The notes under the pieces are model-generated. The model was not told the origin of the DNA. It made no database searches and was given only the letters and a program-made list of their open reading frames with translations. From the NCBI RefSeq assembly GCF_000737595.1, contig NZ_CP006271.1:1860001-1924000 (forward strand): 64,000 nucleotides of DNA. The letters run 5' to 3'. The stretch comes from Synechococcus sp. KORDI-52. GTDB lineage: Bacteria > Cyanobacteriota > Cyanobacteriia > PCC-6307 > Cyanobiaceae. Made by a program: the position numbers and the translations under genes. Positions 29,634-38,760 of the stretch are shown here, piece by piece (within the stretch, counting starts at the first letter, position 1; every line of letters begins with the position of its first letter).

Positions 29634-30296
29634 TCAGCCGGCGTTCTGCATGGACGCCACTTCAGCAGCGAAATCGTTCTCTTCCACCTCGATGCCCTCG
29701 CCCAGGGTGTAACGGGTGAAGCGACGAACTTTCACGTTCTCGCCGATCTTGCCGGCGGTTTGCTTCACGAGGTCCGCAACGGTGATGGAGCTGTCTTTGA
29801 TGAAAGGCTGTTCCATCAGGGCGAGTTCCTTGAGGCGCTTGCCGATGCGACCTTCAACGATCTTTTCCTTCATCTGCTCAGGCTTGCCCTCGAGATCGTC
29901 ACGGCCCATCTCGATCGCCTTTTCCCGCTCACGGATCTCGTCGGGAATCTCGTCGGTGGTGACGTACTCAACGTTGGGGCATGCCGCCACCTGCATGGAG
30001 ACATCACGCAGCAGCGACTGGAACATGTCACCCCGGGCCACGAAGTCGGTTTCGCAGTTCACCTCAACCAGCACACCCACGCGGGCGCCGGTGTGGATGT
30101 AGCTGCCGATGGCACCCTCGGCGGCGGTGCGGCCGGATTTCTTTTCAGCGCTGGCGATGCCTTTCTGGCGAAGCCACTCAACGGCCTTGTTGGCATCGCC
30201 TTCCGTGGCGGCCAGGGCCTTTTTGCAATCCATCATCCCCGCGCCGGTCTTGTCGCGCAGTTCTTTGACAAGCTTGGCGGATACGGCAGCAGCCAT
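29634..30296 (-). CDS. tsf: Elongation factor Ts
   Basis: Nucleotide exchange factor for EF-Tu. The 220-aa protein begins with the TDVGF-like UBA region [21 protein letters not shown] and has [14 protein letters not shown] near residue 80, both signature regions. The short C-terminal form with a single core repeat is typical of cyanobacteria. It follows rpsB on the same strand, the universal rpsB-tsf order, with an 84-nt gap containing a strong hairpin. Confidence 0.97.
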   Translation of the reverse strand: MAAAVSAKLVKELRDKTGAGMMDCKKALAATEGDANKAVEWLRQKGIASAEKKSGRTAAEGAIGSYIHTGARVGVLVEVNCETDFVARGDMFQSLLRDVSMQVAACPNVEYVTTDEIPDEIREREKAIEMGRDDLEGKPEQMKEKIVEGRIGKRLKELALMEQPFIKDSSITVADLVKQTAGKIGENVKVRRFTRYTLGEGIEVEENDFAAEVASMQNAG

Positions 30297-30326
30297 CGGT
30301 CGGAGCAGTGAGAAGGGAAATTGAGT

Positions 30327-30358
30327 CGCCGCCGATTCCCTGATTGGAATCAGCGGCG
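30327..30358 (-). promoter_or_regulatory. Hairpin between rpsB and tsf
   Basis: On the minus-strand RNA, CGCCGC-U-GAUUCC pairs with GGAAUC-G-GCGGCG over 13 bp with a 6-nt loop. The middle pair is a U-G wobble in the minus-strand RNA but a mismatch on the plus strand, which supports an RNA structure made from the ribosomal message. No T-run follows, so it may be an attenuator, a processing site or a stabiliser rather than a full terminator. Confidence 0.6.
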
Positions 30359-30380
30359 TGAACTTAGCGGTGAGAGGAGA

Positions 30381-31097
30381 TCAGCCTTCGCTGTCACCAC
30401 CACGCTGATCATTGGAGCCGTGGCGGCCCTCATTGATCGCATCGGCCAAACGGCCCAGGATCAGTTGCACAGAACGAACGGCGTCGTCGTTGCAGGGAAT
30501 CGGCACCTCACAGAGATCCGGATCGCAGTTGGTGTCCAGCATGGAAACCAAGGGGATGTCGAGCTTGCGGGCTTCGAGCACGGCATTCGACTCACGACGC
30601 TGGTCCACCAGGACCACAACGTCGGGCAGGCGGCGCATGTTCTTGAGACCACCCAGGTACTTCTGGAGACGCTCGAGTTCGCGACGCAGCACAGCACCCT
30701 CTTTCTTGGGGCGCATGGCGATGGCACCACTGGACTCCATCCGCTCCAGATCCTTCAGGCGGTCGATCCGAGCCTTCATGGTGGTCCAGTTGGTGAGCAT
30801 GCCGCCCAACCAGCGTTGGTTCACATAGGAGGCTCCGCAGCGGGCGGCTTCGAGCGCCACCACTTCAGAGGCTTGCTTCTTGGTGCCAACGAAGAGGAAA
30901 CGCTTGCCGCTGCGGGCAGCAGAACGGGTCCATTTGTAGGCGTTGTTCATGCAGACGGCGGTCTGCACGAGATCGATGATGTGAACGCCGTTGCGCGCGC
31001 AATAGATGTAGCGCGACATCTTGGGATTCCAACGACGGGTCTGGTGCCCAAAGTGGGCGCCAGCTTCCATCATCTCGGCGAGGGTGACGACAGCCAT
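30381..31097 (-). CDS. rpsB: 30S ribosomal protein S2
   Basis: Small-subunit ribosomal protein. The 238-aa protein has [18 protein letters not shown] at the N-terminus, [12 protein letters not shown] near residue 92 and the second S2 signature [19 protein letters not shown] near residue 155. The ATG at 31097 was chosen over an upstream in-frame start at 31151 because [13 protein letters not shown] is the family N-terminus. It heads the rpsB-tsf operon; the 130-nt gap to the glycosyltransferase gene upstream should hold the promoter. Confidence 0.97.
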   Translation of the reverse strand: MAVVTLAEMMEAGAHFGHQTRRWNPKMSRYIYCARNGVHIIDLVQTAVCMNNAYKWTRSAARSGKRFLFVGTKKQASEVVALEAARCGASYVNQRWLGGMLTNWTTMKARIDRLKDLERMESSGAIAMRPKKEGAVLRRELERLQKYLGGLKNMRRLPDVVVLVDQRRESNAVLEARKLDIPLVSMLDTNCDPDLCEVPIPCNDDAVRSVQLILGRLADAINEGRHGSNDQRGGDSEG

Positions 31098-31227
31098 GGC
31101 TTGAGGGTTTCGGGTTCGCCTCCACCTGCCAGGGACCAGAACAACCAACAAAAGCTGGTCTCACGGTGCACCCGAAACGGGCAGGTGTGCGGAGTGAAAG
31201 GACTTATAGAAGGTATCAAAACGTTGA

Positions 31228-32160
31228 TCAGCGGAGTCCCGCCGCTCTTGCTTCACGGAACAGGGCACGCACACCGATGCGATTGAGGGGCAAACGAAGC
31301 AGCTCCATCGCCGTGCCCGGGTAGCCATGCCGGATCAGCCAGCGAAGCAGGGGGCGAAGGCTGGCTGGGTTGATCAGGCCACCGAGGGTGAGCACCTCCC
31401 AAAGGATGCGATGGAACCAGGTGAACTGAATGATCAGGCGCACCCGACTGGTTGGGTGCTTGCGGTAGAACACCAGCCCCATGCGCGCCCGTTCTCCCTC
31501 CACTTCCACAAGGCGGGGGATCTGGTCGAGGCTCAGGGCCGGGTGCCAGTGATAACCGACAGCGTCCGGACATTTCACCAACACAACCCCCATCCGTCGC
31601 AGCCGCTCTCCCAGTTCCAGATCTTCCCAGCCGTAGAGGCGGAAACCGGTGTCGAACAGGCCTGAACGCTCCAGCACCTCGCGATCGATAGCCACATTCC
31701 CGGTGGCGAAATAAGCCCAGGACAAGTCCCTCAATTTGTGACGTTCGGAAGAGGGGGCTTCGAAATTGGCGGTGTTGATCACTGCGCCATAGGTGAAACA
31801 GAGCCGATCACCCCGCCGTTTCCAGCACTGCTTCAAGGCCTTGGCATGGGTCGCCAGGAAGGTTTCTGTGACCACCAGGTCGCTGTCGATGAAAACGATC
31901 ACGTCACCACGGGCGTGGTCGACGCCACGGTTCCGCCCCTCCGCAGGACCACCGTGCTCCTGCTCGATCAGGCGTACATGGGGAAAACGATGGGCCTGCT
32001 CCCGAAGCCAGGCTGGCGTTCCATCGGTGGAACCGTCGTCCACCACCACAACTTCGTAGTCCTGAAGAGCTCCGGCAAGCTGCTGATTTTCAAGTGCCGA
32101 AAGGCATTTCTCGAGAATCGGGCGTCGGTTGTAGGTCGGAATAACGACGCTGACGAACAT
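31228..32160 (-). CDS. Family 2 glycosyltransferase
   Basis: A 310-aa GT-A fold enzyme with SVVIPTYNRRPILEKCL at the N-terminus, VVVDDGSTDGTPAWL near residue 38, the GRNRGVDHARGDVIVFIDSD motif whose DSD is the metal-binding DxD, and a later GWEDLELGERLRRMG motif that contains the probable base (ED). The C-terminus lacks a clear membrane helix. It probably adds sugars to a cell-surface polysaccharide or lipid; the acceptor cannot be told. The ATG is at 32160. Confidence 0.9.
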   Translation of the reverse strand: MFVSVVIPTYNRRPILEKCLSALENQQLAGALQDYEVVVVDDGSTDGTPAWLREQAHRFPHVRLIEQEHGGPAEGRNRGVDHARGDVIVFIDSDLVVTETFLATHAKALKQCWKRRGDRLCFTYGAVINTANFEAPSSERHKLRDLSWAYFATGNVAIDREVLERSGLFDTGFRLYGWEDLELGERLRRMGVVLVKCPDAVGYHWHPALSLDQIPRLVEVEGERARMGLVFYRKHPTSRVRLIIQFTWFHRILWEVLTLGGLINPASLRPLLRWLIRHGYPGTAMELLRLPLNRIGVRALFREARAAGLR

Positions 32161-32250
32161 CGCGACAGCCGATGCAGAAGGGAGCCCACCCTACGGACAA
32201 CAAAAAAGGGGCTCGAAGGCCCCCTGCTCTGAACATCTGCGATCAGTGGA

Positions 32251-32406
32251 TCAGTCGGCTGCACCACCGTTGTTGGCGGTTCCAGTCACGCCATTACCTG
32301 CACCTTCGCCGCGGCCATCATTCCGCATCTTGCGCTTTTTGAACTTGCGCGCGTAGGCGCGGTTCCGCTCCTGCTTCTCTTTCTTCAGGTTTCTGCGCTT
32401 GGCCAT
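32251..32406 (-). CDS. Small basic protein, 51 aa
   Basis: A short ORF starting MAKRRNLKKEKQERNRAYAR. The first 28 residues are almost all Lys, Arg, Glu and Gln; the last 20 are Gly/Asn/Ala rich (GRGEGAGNGVTGTANNG). The highly charged, RNA-binding-like N-terminus and a clean ATG make it a likely real gene. It lies between the DevA gene (33 nt) and the glycosyltransferase (90 nt) on the same strand. No function can be assigned. Confidence 0.68.
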   Translation of the reverse strand: MAKRRNLKKEKQERNRAYARKFKKRKMRNDGRGEGAGNGVTGTANNGGAAD

Positions 32407-32439
32407 GCGGAACTGCGGGCTCTGGAATCAAATTTCACT

Positions 32440-33120
32440 CTACTGAACGACATTCAGCAGACGCCCATCCTCCATCTGGAGCAAGCGATCAGCCACATCA
32501 ACGATGCGCGGATCATGGGTCACCATCAGCACCGCACAGGACTGTTCGCGGGCAAGCCGCTGCAGCAGCTCCACCACCTCACGGCCCGTACGGCTGTCCA
32601 GGGCGGCTGTGGGCTCGTCCGCCAGAAGCAGTCTTGGACTGGCCGCAAGAGCACGGGCAATGGCGACCCGCTGCTTCTGTCCCCCGGATAAGTCATGGGG
32701 GACCTTGCCCATGTGGTCCTCCAAACCGACGGCGCGCAACCACTGTCGGGCTTCATCCCGGCGGGCTCTGTAGCTGAGATCCGGCAGAAGGTCGGCTCCC
32801 ATCTGCACATTTTGTTCTGCGGTAAGGCAACGCAGCAAATTGTGGCCCTGGAAAATCATGCCGATGCGGCGGCGGACCTGTTGGCGGCGGCGGCGGCCGG
32901 CCCCACGCAGGGGCTGACCAAGCACTGAAACCTGGCCCTGCTGAACCGTCCGTAGCGCACCGATCAACGTCAGCAGCGTTGTTTTTCCACAACCGGAGGG
33001 TCCCGTTAACAGCACCACTTCACCGGGCTCAATGCTGAGACTGACGTTGTGAAGAACCTCACGACGCATGTTCCCTTGGCCAAAGCAGTGGCACAACTGA
33101 TCAACAACAACTGCCGACAT
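32440..33120 (-). CDS. devA: DevA-like ABC transporter ATPase
   Basis: A 226-aa ATPase with Walker A GPSGCGKTT, LSGGQKQRVAIARAL signature, Walker B LLLADEPTAALD and an H-loop VTHDPR. It groups with the MacB/LolD-like ATPases used by DevBCA exporters. The start shares one base with the devC stop. Together with devC and devB it forms a complete three-gene exporter; in heterocystous species relatives move glycolipids, but in unicellular cyanobacteria the cargo is not established. Confidence 0.9.
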   Translation of the reverse strand: MSAVVVDQLCHCFGQGNMRREVLHNVSLSIEPGEVVLLTGPSGCGKTTLLTLIGALRTVQQGQVSVLGQPLRGAGRRRRQQVRRRIGMIFQGHNLLRCLTAEQNVQMGADLLPDLSYRARRDEARQWLRAVGLEDHMGKVPHDLSGGQKQRVAIARALAASPRLLLADEPTAALDSRTGREVVELLQRLAREQSCAVLMVTHDPRIVDVADRLLQMEDGRLLNVVQ

Positions 33121-34289
33121 CAGAAGATCTCTGCAGGGTCAGCATCGATGAGACGACGCATGGCCAGAAGTGACGACACCATGCACATCACCAGGATCAT
33201 CACCAACACGGTGAGCGCCCGGGAGACATCCATACCGACGGGAAGTTTCGTGGCATCGCGAACGAACCAATACAGGCCCTGGCCGGCCAGGTAGGCGGGG
33301 ACATACCCCATCGCCGCCAGATAAAAACCCTCACGAATCACCACTCCCAAGAGATGGCTGAGGCGATAGCCCATGGCCATCAAGGTGGCGTACTCCGGCA
33401 GGTGATCACTCACATCGGTGTACAGCACCTGATAGACGATCACGCAACCAACAATGAAACCCATGGCGGCGCCAAGGGTGAAGATGAAACCGATGGATGT
33501 GCCGCTCTTCCAATAGTTCTGCTCGAAGTCGATGAAGCCCTGCTTGGTCATGATCGAGACGTCTTTGGGCAGGCGCTCACGCAACCGAGACACCACCTGC
33601 TCAGGGTCAGCTCCTGGCTTCAACCGCACCAAACCCACTTCGATCGCTCCTGGCGGCTTCTGAGGCATCAGATCGAGAAATGTCTCGGTGCTCGTGAGCA
33701 GATTGCCGTCGGCACCGAAGCTGGTGCCCAGGCTCACCAGACCCGCCACGCGGACACGGTTGCCGGCGATCTCGGTCTCCACCACCCGGCCATCGCGATA
33801 CCAATCGGCAATGGGTCCGAATTCAGGGCGTGAAAGCTGATCGAACAGGATCCGCCCTTTCTGCTTGAGAGCGTTAGTTTTTTCAGCCAGGGAGGGGTCG
33901 ACGAAGAAGGGGTCGTCGGGATTGAAGCCCAAGGCCAGGATCGACCGGTTGCGCCGCGTTTCAGGATTGCGCCAGAGCATCAACCCCCAGTGCACCGGGG
34001 TCACCCCATCGACGGCTGGATCAGCCAGGGCCTGAACCAGGCGCCGCCTGGGGAAGGCTTCCATGCTCACGGAGCTGGCGGAGCGGGGACTGATCAGAAC
34101 GACATCGGCATCGAACAGCCGGTGGGCCGTGACGCTGGCATCAAAGAGGCCATCACGGAATCCGAGCTGCATGAACATCAGAATTCCCGCAAAACTGATA
34201 CCGGCCAGTGCCACCAGCAGGCGAACGGGCTGACGCGTGAGCAGCAGCCAGGACAGTGGAATCCGACGGCCCCGCCAGAACCGGTTCAT
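33120..34289 (-). CDS. devC: DevC-like FtsX-family ABC permease
   Basis: A 389-aa permease with an N-terminal helix (RLLVALAGISFAGILMFMQLG, about residues 22-42), a large extracytoplasmic domain, and three helices in the last third (FIFTLGAAMGFIVGCVIVYQ and later), the MacB/FtsX topology. The conserved periplasmic motif GFNPDDPFF and YTDVSDHLPEYATLMAMGY cytoplasmic loop identify the DevC family. Overlaps of 4 nt with devB and 1 nt with devA indicate coupled translation. Confidence 0.92.
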   Translation of the reverse strand: MNRFWRGRRIPLSWLLLTRQPVRLLVALAGISFAGILMFMQLGFRDGLFDASVTAHRLFDADVVLISPRSASSVSMEAFPRRRLVQALADPAVDGVTPVHWGLMLWRNPETRRNRSILALGFNPDDPFFVDPSLAEKTNALKQKGRILFDQLSRPEFGPIADWYRDGRVVETEIAGNRVRVAGLVSLGTSFGADGNLLTSTETFLDLMPQKPPGAIEVGLVRLKPGADPEQVVSRLRERLPKDVSIMTKQGFIDFEQNYWKSGTSIGFIFTLGAAMGFIVGCVIVYQVLYTDVSDHLPEYATLMAMGYRLSHLLGVVIREGFYLAAMGYVPAYLAGQGLYWFVRDATKLPVGMDVSRALTVLVMILVMCMVSSLLAMRRLIDADPAEIF

Positions 34290-35182
34290 GGTTCAAAGCG
34301 GGCGATCACCTTCAAGCCAGCCAGACGACTGACCTTCGCGGCATCCGCTGGGGTGAGAGCCACATCAACCACCACAACGCGGGCATCCGCATCGCCGGTG
34401 GGATCAGTGGAAAGGACAGCCCGTTGTTCCACCTGCGGACTGATGCGCAACACGCGACCGGTCAGTTCATCCCGAAAACCACCGTTCTCGCTGGTCAAAC
34501 GGACGGACTGGCCGATGCGGATCCGGGAGATGTCAGATTCGTAAACCTCAATGCTGGCCTGCATCGCCTGGTTGGCCCCCACGTCCATCACCCCCTCTGC
34601 ACCAGGACGCTCGCCTTCACGGGCGTGCAGCTTGAGAACGACACCATCAAGGGGTGAGATCAGCTGACTCAGCGCGAGATCGGCCTCGAGCCCCTTGCGT
34701 TCAGCCAGGGCCTGATCCCGCTGACCCTGAAGGCGCACAAGCTCCTCTCGCTTGTTACCCACCAGAGACAACTCGGCAGCACCCCAGTCCGCAGCCTTGC
34801 TGAAACGCTCCACCTCAATGGTCTGCAGTCGAATCTCCTGATCCAGGCTGCGCAACTGAGCATCAACACGCTCCAGGTCTGCTAGCAGGCCCTCCCGGTG
34901 ATCGAAGGCCGCAAGCACCTGGCCCCGCTTGATCAGATCACCCTCATTCACTTGGAGCGAAGCCACCCGCGGCGTCCCTGCCATTCCAGCGTTAGGGGCC
35001 GCCAGGTTGCGGATTTCACCGGCGGGCTCAAGCTGCCCCAGGGCAGCGACCGCTTCCGGACGAGCCGTGCGTTCTGGGGGCGGCTCGATGGGCTTGGGTT
35101 CTGGCGTCGGACGGAGCAACCAGCCGCCGATGACCGCGATAACCAAACTTCCAGCCAGAACAGACCAGCGTTTACGGCTCAT
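34286..35182 (-). CDS. devB: DevB-like membrane fusion protein (HlyD family)
   Basis: A 298-aa adaptor protein: an N-terminal membrane anchor (VLAGSLVIAVIGGWLL), a lipoyl-like half motif (VASLQVNEGDLIKRGQVLAAFD near residue 75), a coiled-coil hairpin (about residues 95-155) and a closing beta-barrel domain. It would link the inner-membrane DevCA pump to a TolC-type outer-membrane channel. The ATG at 35182 shares one base with the pcyA stop codon (TGATG), so it is translated after pcyA. Confidence 0.9.
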   Translation of the reverse strand: MSRKRWSVLAGSLVIAVIGGWLLRPTPEPKPIEPPPERTARPEAVAALGQLEPAGEIRNLAAPNAGMAGTPRVASLQVNEGDLIKRGQVLAAFDHREGLLADLERVDAQLRSLDQEIRLQTIEVERFSKAADWGAAELSLVGNKREELVRLQGQRDQALAERKGLEADLALSQLISPLDGVVLKLHAREGERPGAEGVMDVGANQAMQASIEVYESDISRIRIGQSVRLTSENGGFRDELTGRVLRISPQVEQRAVLSTDPTGDADARVVVVDVALTPADAAKVSRLAGLKVIARFEP

Positions 35183-35925
35183 CACAGTGCCGGTGGATTG
35201 TCGAAGAGCAGCATGTCGATGTAACGATCGGCCCAGGCCGAATCGAAGGCTTTCTCGAGCACGCGGCGGGTTTTGTCGTTGCGTTTCTGCTGAAGGCAAT
35301 AGTTCAACTGACCCTCGTATCGGCGGACTGTAGTGAGAGCAGTTGATGGTTCGGGAGTCGCCTCGATCACGCTGGTGGCCATCACCTGCAAGTAATGGCT
35401 CACGAGCTCCTGGAAAGCCGCTTCCTCGTCAGCACCATCGGGGCGGATGAAGCACACCTTGGTCGAAAAGATGGCTGACCCCCAGGCCGGCAAATCCCGA
35501 ACCTGACGGAACGCTGGCCATGGCTTGGCCTCAAGCCGCTGCATCAACTGCTCCGGCAGAGCATCGGAGGTGGGGGACAGATCGACGATCGCCGCAGAGA
35601 TGCCTGCAGGGCCGGCCACGATGTCGGCTCCGAAAATCGGCAGGTTGTAGTGGGGATCGGGGAACCAGACGCTGTGGAGGATTTGCAGGCCGTTGCCGAG
35701 TCGCGCAACCTCCAAATGCAGCTTGCGAAGACCGATGCAGCGAAAAAGTTCGTTGCCGATCGACAGGCCTTCACCATCGAGTTGCCCCTGGATGAAGCGC
35801 AGATCCTCATCGCAAGGGAGGATCTCCAATCCGGGCAACCCCGCCCAGGCACTACGGATCGACGCCGCCAAGGCCTGCACGAGGGGATGCTGTCCTGGCG
35901 GTTTCGCCAGTGGCTTGGGCTGCAT
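35182..35925 (-). CDS. pcyA: Phycocyanobilin:ferredoxin oxidoreductase
   Basis: Reduces biliverdin IXalpha to phycocyanobilin in two 2-electron steps using ferredoxin, supplying the chromophore for phycobiliproteins and phytochromes. The 247-aa protein keeps the three catalytic residues: Glu72 in LHLEVAR, His84 in [15 protein letters not shown] and Asp101 in FGADIVAGP. Each is four positions before the numbering known for the Synechocystis enzyme (76, 88, 105). The ATG at 35925 was chosen because the frame continues upstream only as antisense of the divergent M16 gene, which starts 19 nt away. Confidence 0.95.
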   Translation of the reverse strand: MQPKPLAKPPGQHPLVQALAASIRSAWAGLPGLEILPCDEDLRFIQGQLDGEGLSIGNELFRCIGLRKLHLEVARLGNGLQILHSVWFPDPHYNLPIFGADIVAGPAGISAAIVDLSPTSDALPEQLMQRLEAKPWPAFRQVRDLPAWGSAIFSTKVCFIRPDGADEEAAFQELVSHYLQVMATSVIEATPEPSTALTTVRRYEGQLNYCLQQKRNDKTRRVLEKAFDSAWADRYIDMLLFDNPPAL

Positions 35926-35943
35926 CGAAGGGGCAGGCACAGA

Positions 35944-37227
35944 ATGGAACTTTGCCACGCAGTTCTGAACCTTCCGTTCTCCGGTCCCCCACTCGACCAT
36001 TGGACCCTCCCCAACGGAGTGCGCTGCGTGACGGCCGACATGCCGGATGCACCCCTGACCTGTCTCGATCTCTGGTGCCGTGCCGGCAGTGCCAGTGAGC
36101 GGCCAGGGGAAGAGGGAATGGCCCATTTCCTGGAACACATGGTGTTCAAGGGAAGTGAGCGGCTGGCCGCAGGGGCGTTCGACGAGGCCATCGAAGCTCT
36201 GGGGGGCAGCAGCAATGCCGCCACTGGCTTTGATGACGTTCACTTCCACGTGCTGACACCACCGGATCGAGCCCGCGAAGCGTTGGATTTGCTGTTGGAA
36301 CTGGTGTTACAGCCAAGCCTCGAGCCTGACGGGTTCCACACAGAACGGGGGGTGGTGCTTGAAGAGATCGCTCAATACGCCGATCAACCGAATGAGCAGG
36401 TGCTGCAACTGCTGTTGAGCAAGGGCTGTGATCCGCACCCCTACGGCCGACCCATCCTGGGGACACCGAGCAGCCTGAAGGCCATGACACCAGAGGCCAT
36501 GCGGGCGTTTCATCAGCGGCAGTACCGCGGTTCCAACTGCTGCCTGGCGATAGCCGGCCCGCCATCCACTGCGCTGCGCAGTGCTCTGGAGTCCTCGGCT
36601 CTGGCGGGCCTCCTGGATGCCCCTTATCCGTCATCAGCGTCATCCCCCCTGAGCATGCGTCCTGGACGAGAGAGCGTTGTTGTGGACCGGCTCGAATCCG
36701 CCCGACTGCTCATGCTCTGGGAAGCACCCCAGGCCGAGGATCAGGCAGGCGTGATGGCAGCTGATCTCGCCACCACGCTGCTGGGGGAAGGACGACGCAG
36801 CCGTCTCGTGAACCGCTTGAGGGAGGAACTGCAGATCGTAGAGAGTGTGTCGATGGACCTCTCGGTTCTGGAGCAGGGAAGCCTGATCACGCTGGAGGTG
36901 ATCTGCCCGGACGAGCATCTGGAGGCTGTGGAAGAGGAGGTGAACCGGCAGCTGCGCGCCATGGCACATGAGCTCGTCAGCGATCAGGAGCTGAAACGGG
37001 GCCAGCAGCTGGTGAGCAACGGACTGCGCTATGCCTTGGAATCGACAGGTCAGGTGTCAGGACTCAGCGCCAGCCAGACCCTCTGGAACCGCAAACAGGA
37101 TCTGTTGCACCCGCTTAATTTCCTTCCGCCATGGACGGCGGAGCGGCTGCGCTCTGACCTGTTCCCCAGGCTTCAACCCGAGCAGGCCTTTGTGCTGGTT
37201 GCCCAAGCCCGGCAGGAGAACGGATGA
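35944..37227 (+). CDS. M16 family zinc peptidase, catalytic member
   Basis: A 427-aa pitrilysin-type peptidase. The inverted zinc motif HFLEH (His61, Glu64, His65) is present and the third ligand falls in the conserved [19 protein letters not shown] about 75 residues later. No signal peptide is evident. It forms a 4-nt ATGA overlap with the next M16 gene, which lacks the zinc motif; such pairs act as heterodimers in other bacteria. The ATG is only 19 nt from the divergent pcyA ATG, so promoters must overlap coding DNA. Substrate unknown. Confidence 0.92.
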   Translation: MELCHAVLNLPFSGPPLDHWTLPNGVRCVTADMPDAPLTCLDLWCRAGSASERPGEEGMAHFLEHMVFKGSERLAAGAFDEAIEALGGSSNAATGFDDVHFHVLTPPDRAREALDLLLELVLQPSLEPDGFHTERGVVLEEIAQYADQPNEQVLQLLLSKGCDPHPYGRPILGTPSSLKAMTPEAMRAFHQRQYRGSNCCLAIAGPPSTALRSALESSALAGLLDAPYPSSASSPLSMRPGRESVVVDRLESARLLMLWEAPQAEDQAGVMAADLATTLLGEGRRSRLVNRLREELQIVESVSMDLSVLEQGSLITLEVICPDEHLEAVEEEVNRQLRAMAHELVSDQELKRGQQLVSNGLRYALESTGQVSGLSASQTLWNRKQDLLHPLNFLPPWTAERLRSDLFPRLQPEQAFVLVAQARQENG

Positions 37228-38480
37228 GCAACCCCGAACTTCTGATCGAACAAGTCACCAGCCCTGGGATTCTGGCGGCGAAACTGCTGCTTCCTTTCGG
37301 TAGCGCCGACGACCCCTGCGGGAGCCGAGGGGCCCATGACCTGCTGGCATCCCTGCTGAGCCGGGGCTGCGGACAACACGACCACGTGGATCTGGCGGAC
37401 CTTGTTGAGGGATGCGGCGCAGGTCTGCGCTGTGATGCCCAGGAGGACGCTCTGGTGCTGAGCCTGCGCTGCACAGTGGAAGACGCTGAGCAGCTCCTGC
37501 CCCTGTTGGCGCAAATGGTTCGTTACCCCCAGCTCAAGCCTGACCAGGTGGCCCTCGAACGTTCGCTCACGATTCAGGCCCTGCAGCGGCAGCGGGAAGA
37601 CCCCTTCCATTGCGCCAGCACCGGATGGAGGCAGCTGACCTATGGAAACGGGGGCTACGGCCACGACCCGATGGGCATCGCGGAAGAGCTCGACGGTCTG
37701 GATCGAAAGGCGCTGTTGCCTCTCGCCGAACGGCTGCCAAAGGCCCGGAGCGTTCTCGCCCTGGCGGGAAGCGTCCCGCAGCACATCGTCGATACGTTGC
37801 AGTCGCTTGAGGACTTTCGCGACTGGCCAGAGGGGGGCAGCACAGATCCCTCCGGCCGCCGGTCTTACGCCGAAGCGGTGGGGCCCGAAACGATCCAGCT
37901 CGAACCGATGGACACCGAACAGGTGGTTCTGATGCTGGGGCAGGCGACGCTGGGGCATGGCCACCCGGATGAACTGGCGTTGCGTCTGCTGCAGTGCCAT
38001 CTGGGGGTGGGCATGTCGAGCCTGCTGTTCCAGCGCATGCGGGAAGAGCATGGCGTGGCCTATGACGTGGCAGCGCACTTCCCTGCTCTGGCGGGGCCGG
38101 CGCCGTTTGTACTGATGGCCTCCAGCGTGGAGGAGCGCTCAGACCTCGCGCTAGACCTGCTGCTGGACATCTGGGACGAGCTGCGGGAGGTACCCCTCAC
38201 TGAGTCCGCACTTGAGCTCGCACGGGCCAAGTACATCGGTCAGCTCGCCCAGGGGCTGCAGACCTGCTCCCAACGGGCAGAGCGACGGGTTCAGCTGAAG
38301 GCACAAGGGCTCCCTGAAGATCACGACCAGCGCTGCGTGAATGCCCTGGGGGAACTGACACCATCGAATGTGCGTGATGCAGCCAAACGCTGGCTCGGCG
38401 AACCGCGGCTCAGCCTGTGCGGGACCGCTACAGCACTGCATCAACTCGAACGGCGCTGGGGCCGCCGCGCCGCTGCTTAG
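37224..38480 (+). CDS. M16 family peptidase-like protein, non-catalytic partner
   Basis: A 418-aa M16-fold protein. At the position of the zinc motif it reads SRGAHDLLASLLSRGC, with no HxxEH, so it is probably the inactive subunit. The C-terminal half keeps the family block MSSLLFQRMREEHGVAYDV that contains the Arg/Tyr substrate-binding residues. Its translation is coupled to the catalytic subunit by an ATGA overlap. Its stop codon overlaps that of the convergent sipA gene by 4 nt. Confidence 0.88.
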   Translation: MSNPELLIEQVTSPGILAAKLLLPFGSADDPCGSRGAHDLLASLLSRGCGQHDHVDLADLVEGCGAGLRCDAQEDALVLSLRCTVEDAEQLLPLLAQMVRYPQLKPDQVALERSLTIQALQRQREDPFHCASTGWRQLTYGNGGYGHDPMGIAEELDGLDRKALLPLAERLPKARSVLALAGSVPQHIVDTLQSLEDFRDWPEGGSTDPSGRRSYAEAVGPETIQLEPMDTEQVVLMLGQATLGHGHPDELALRLLQCHLGVGMSSLLFQRMREEHGVAYDVAAHFPALAGPAPFVLMASSVEERSDLALDLLLDIWDELREVPLTESALELARAKYIGQLAQGLQTCSQRAERRVQLKAQGLPEDHDQRCVNALGELTPSNVRDAAKRWLGEPRLSLCGTATALHQLERRWGRRAAA

Positions 38481-38704
38481 TCCGCCTCAGCGGCATCCAC
38501 CGGATCCAGCCGGTCGATGGAGATCAGGAACGTGCCGCGGCGAAAACGAACGGCAACCGTCTCCATCGGATGAAGTGCTACAACCTCGCCCGTTTCTCCC
38601 GCAGCCACAAGATCAGGCGGACGTAGCATCGGCATCGGATCGGCCGACTTGAGGTACGGAAGCTGCTGCTTCAGGCGCAGCCGATCACCAATCGATACCG
38701 TCAT
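38477..38704 (-). CDS. sipA: NblS-interacting protein SipA (DUF3148)
   Basis: A 75-aa SH3-like beta protein with the family signature YLKSADPMPMLRPPDLV near residue 17 and VAVRFRRGTFLISIDRLDPV at the end. In Synechococcus elongatus SipA binds the sensor kinase NblS and raises its autophosphorylation, modulating high-light and nutrient-stress responses including phycobilisome turnover. The sensor kinase is not in this window. Start ATG at 38704, 56 nt from the divergent bioY start. Confidence 0.88.
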   Translation of the reverse strand: MTVSIGDRLRLKQQLPYLKSADPMPMLRPPDLVAAGETGEVVALHPMETVAVRFRRGTFLISIDRLDPVDAAEAD

Positions 38705-38760
38705 TTGAGTTGGGCAAGACGTGCATTCTCGAGCAGGATGGGTCGAGTTGAGGAGTTGAT

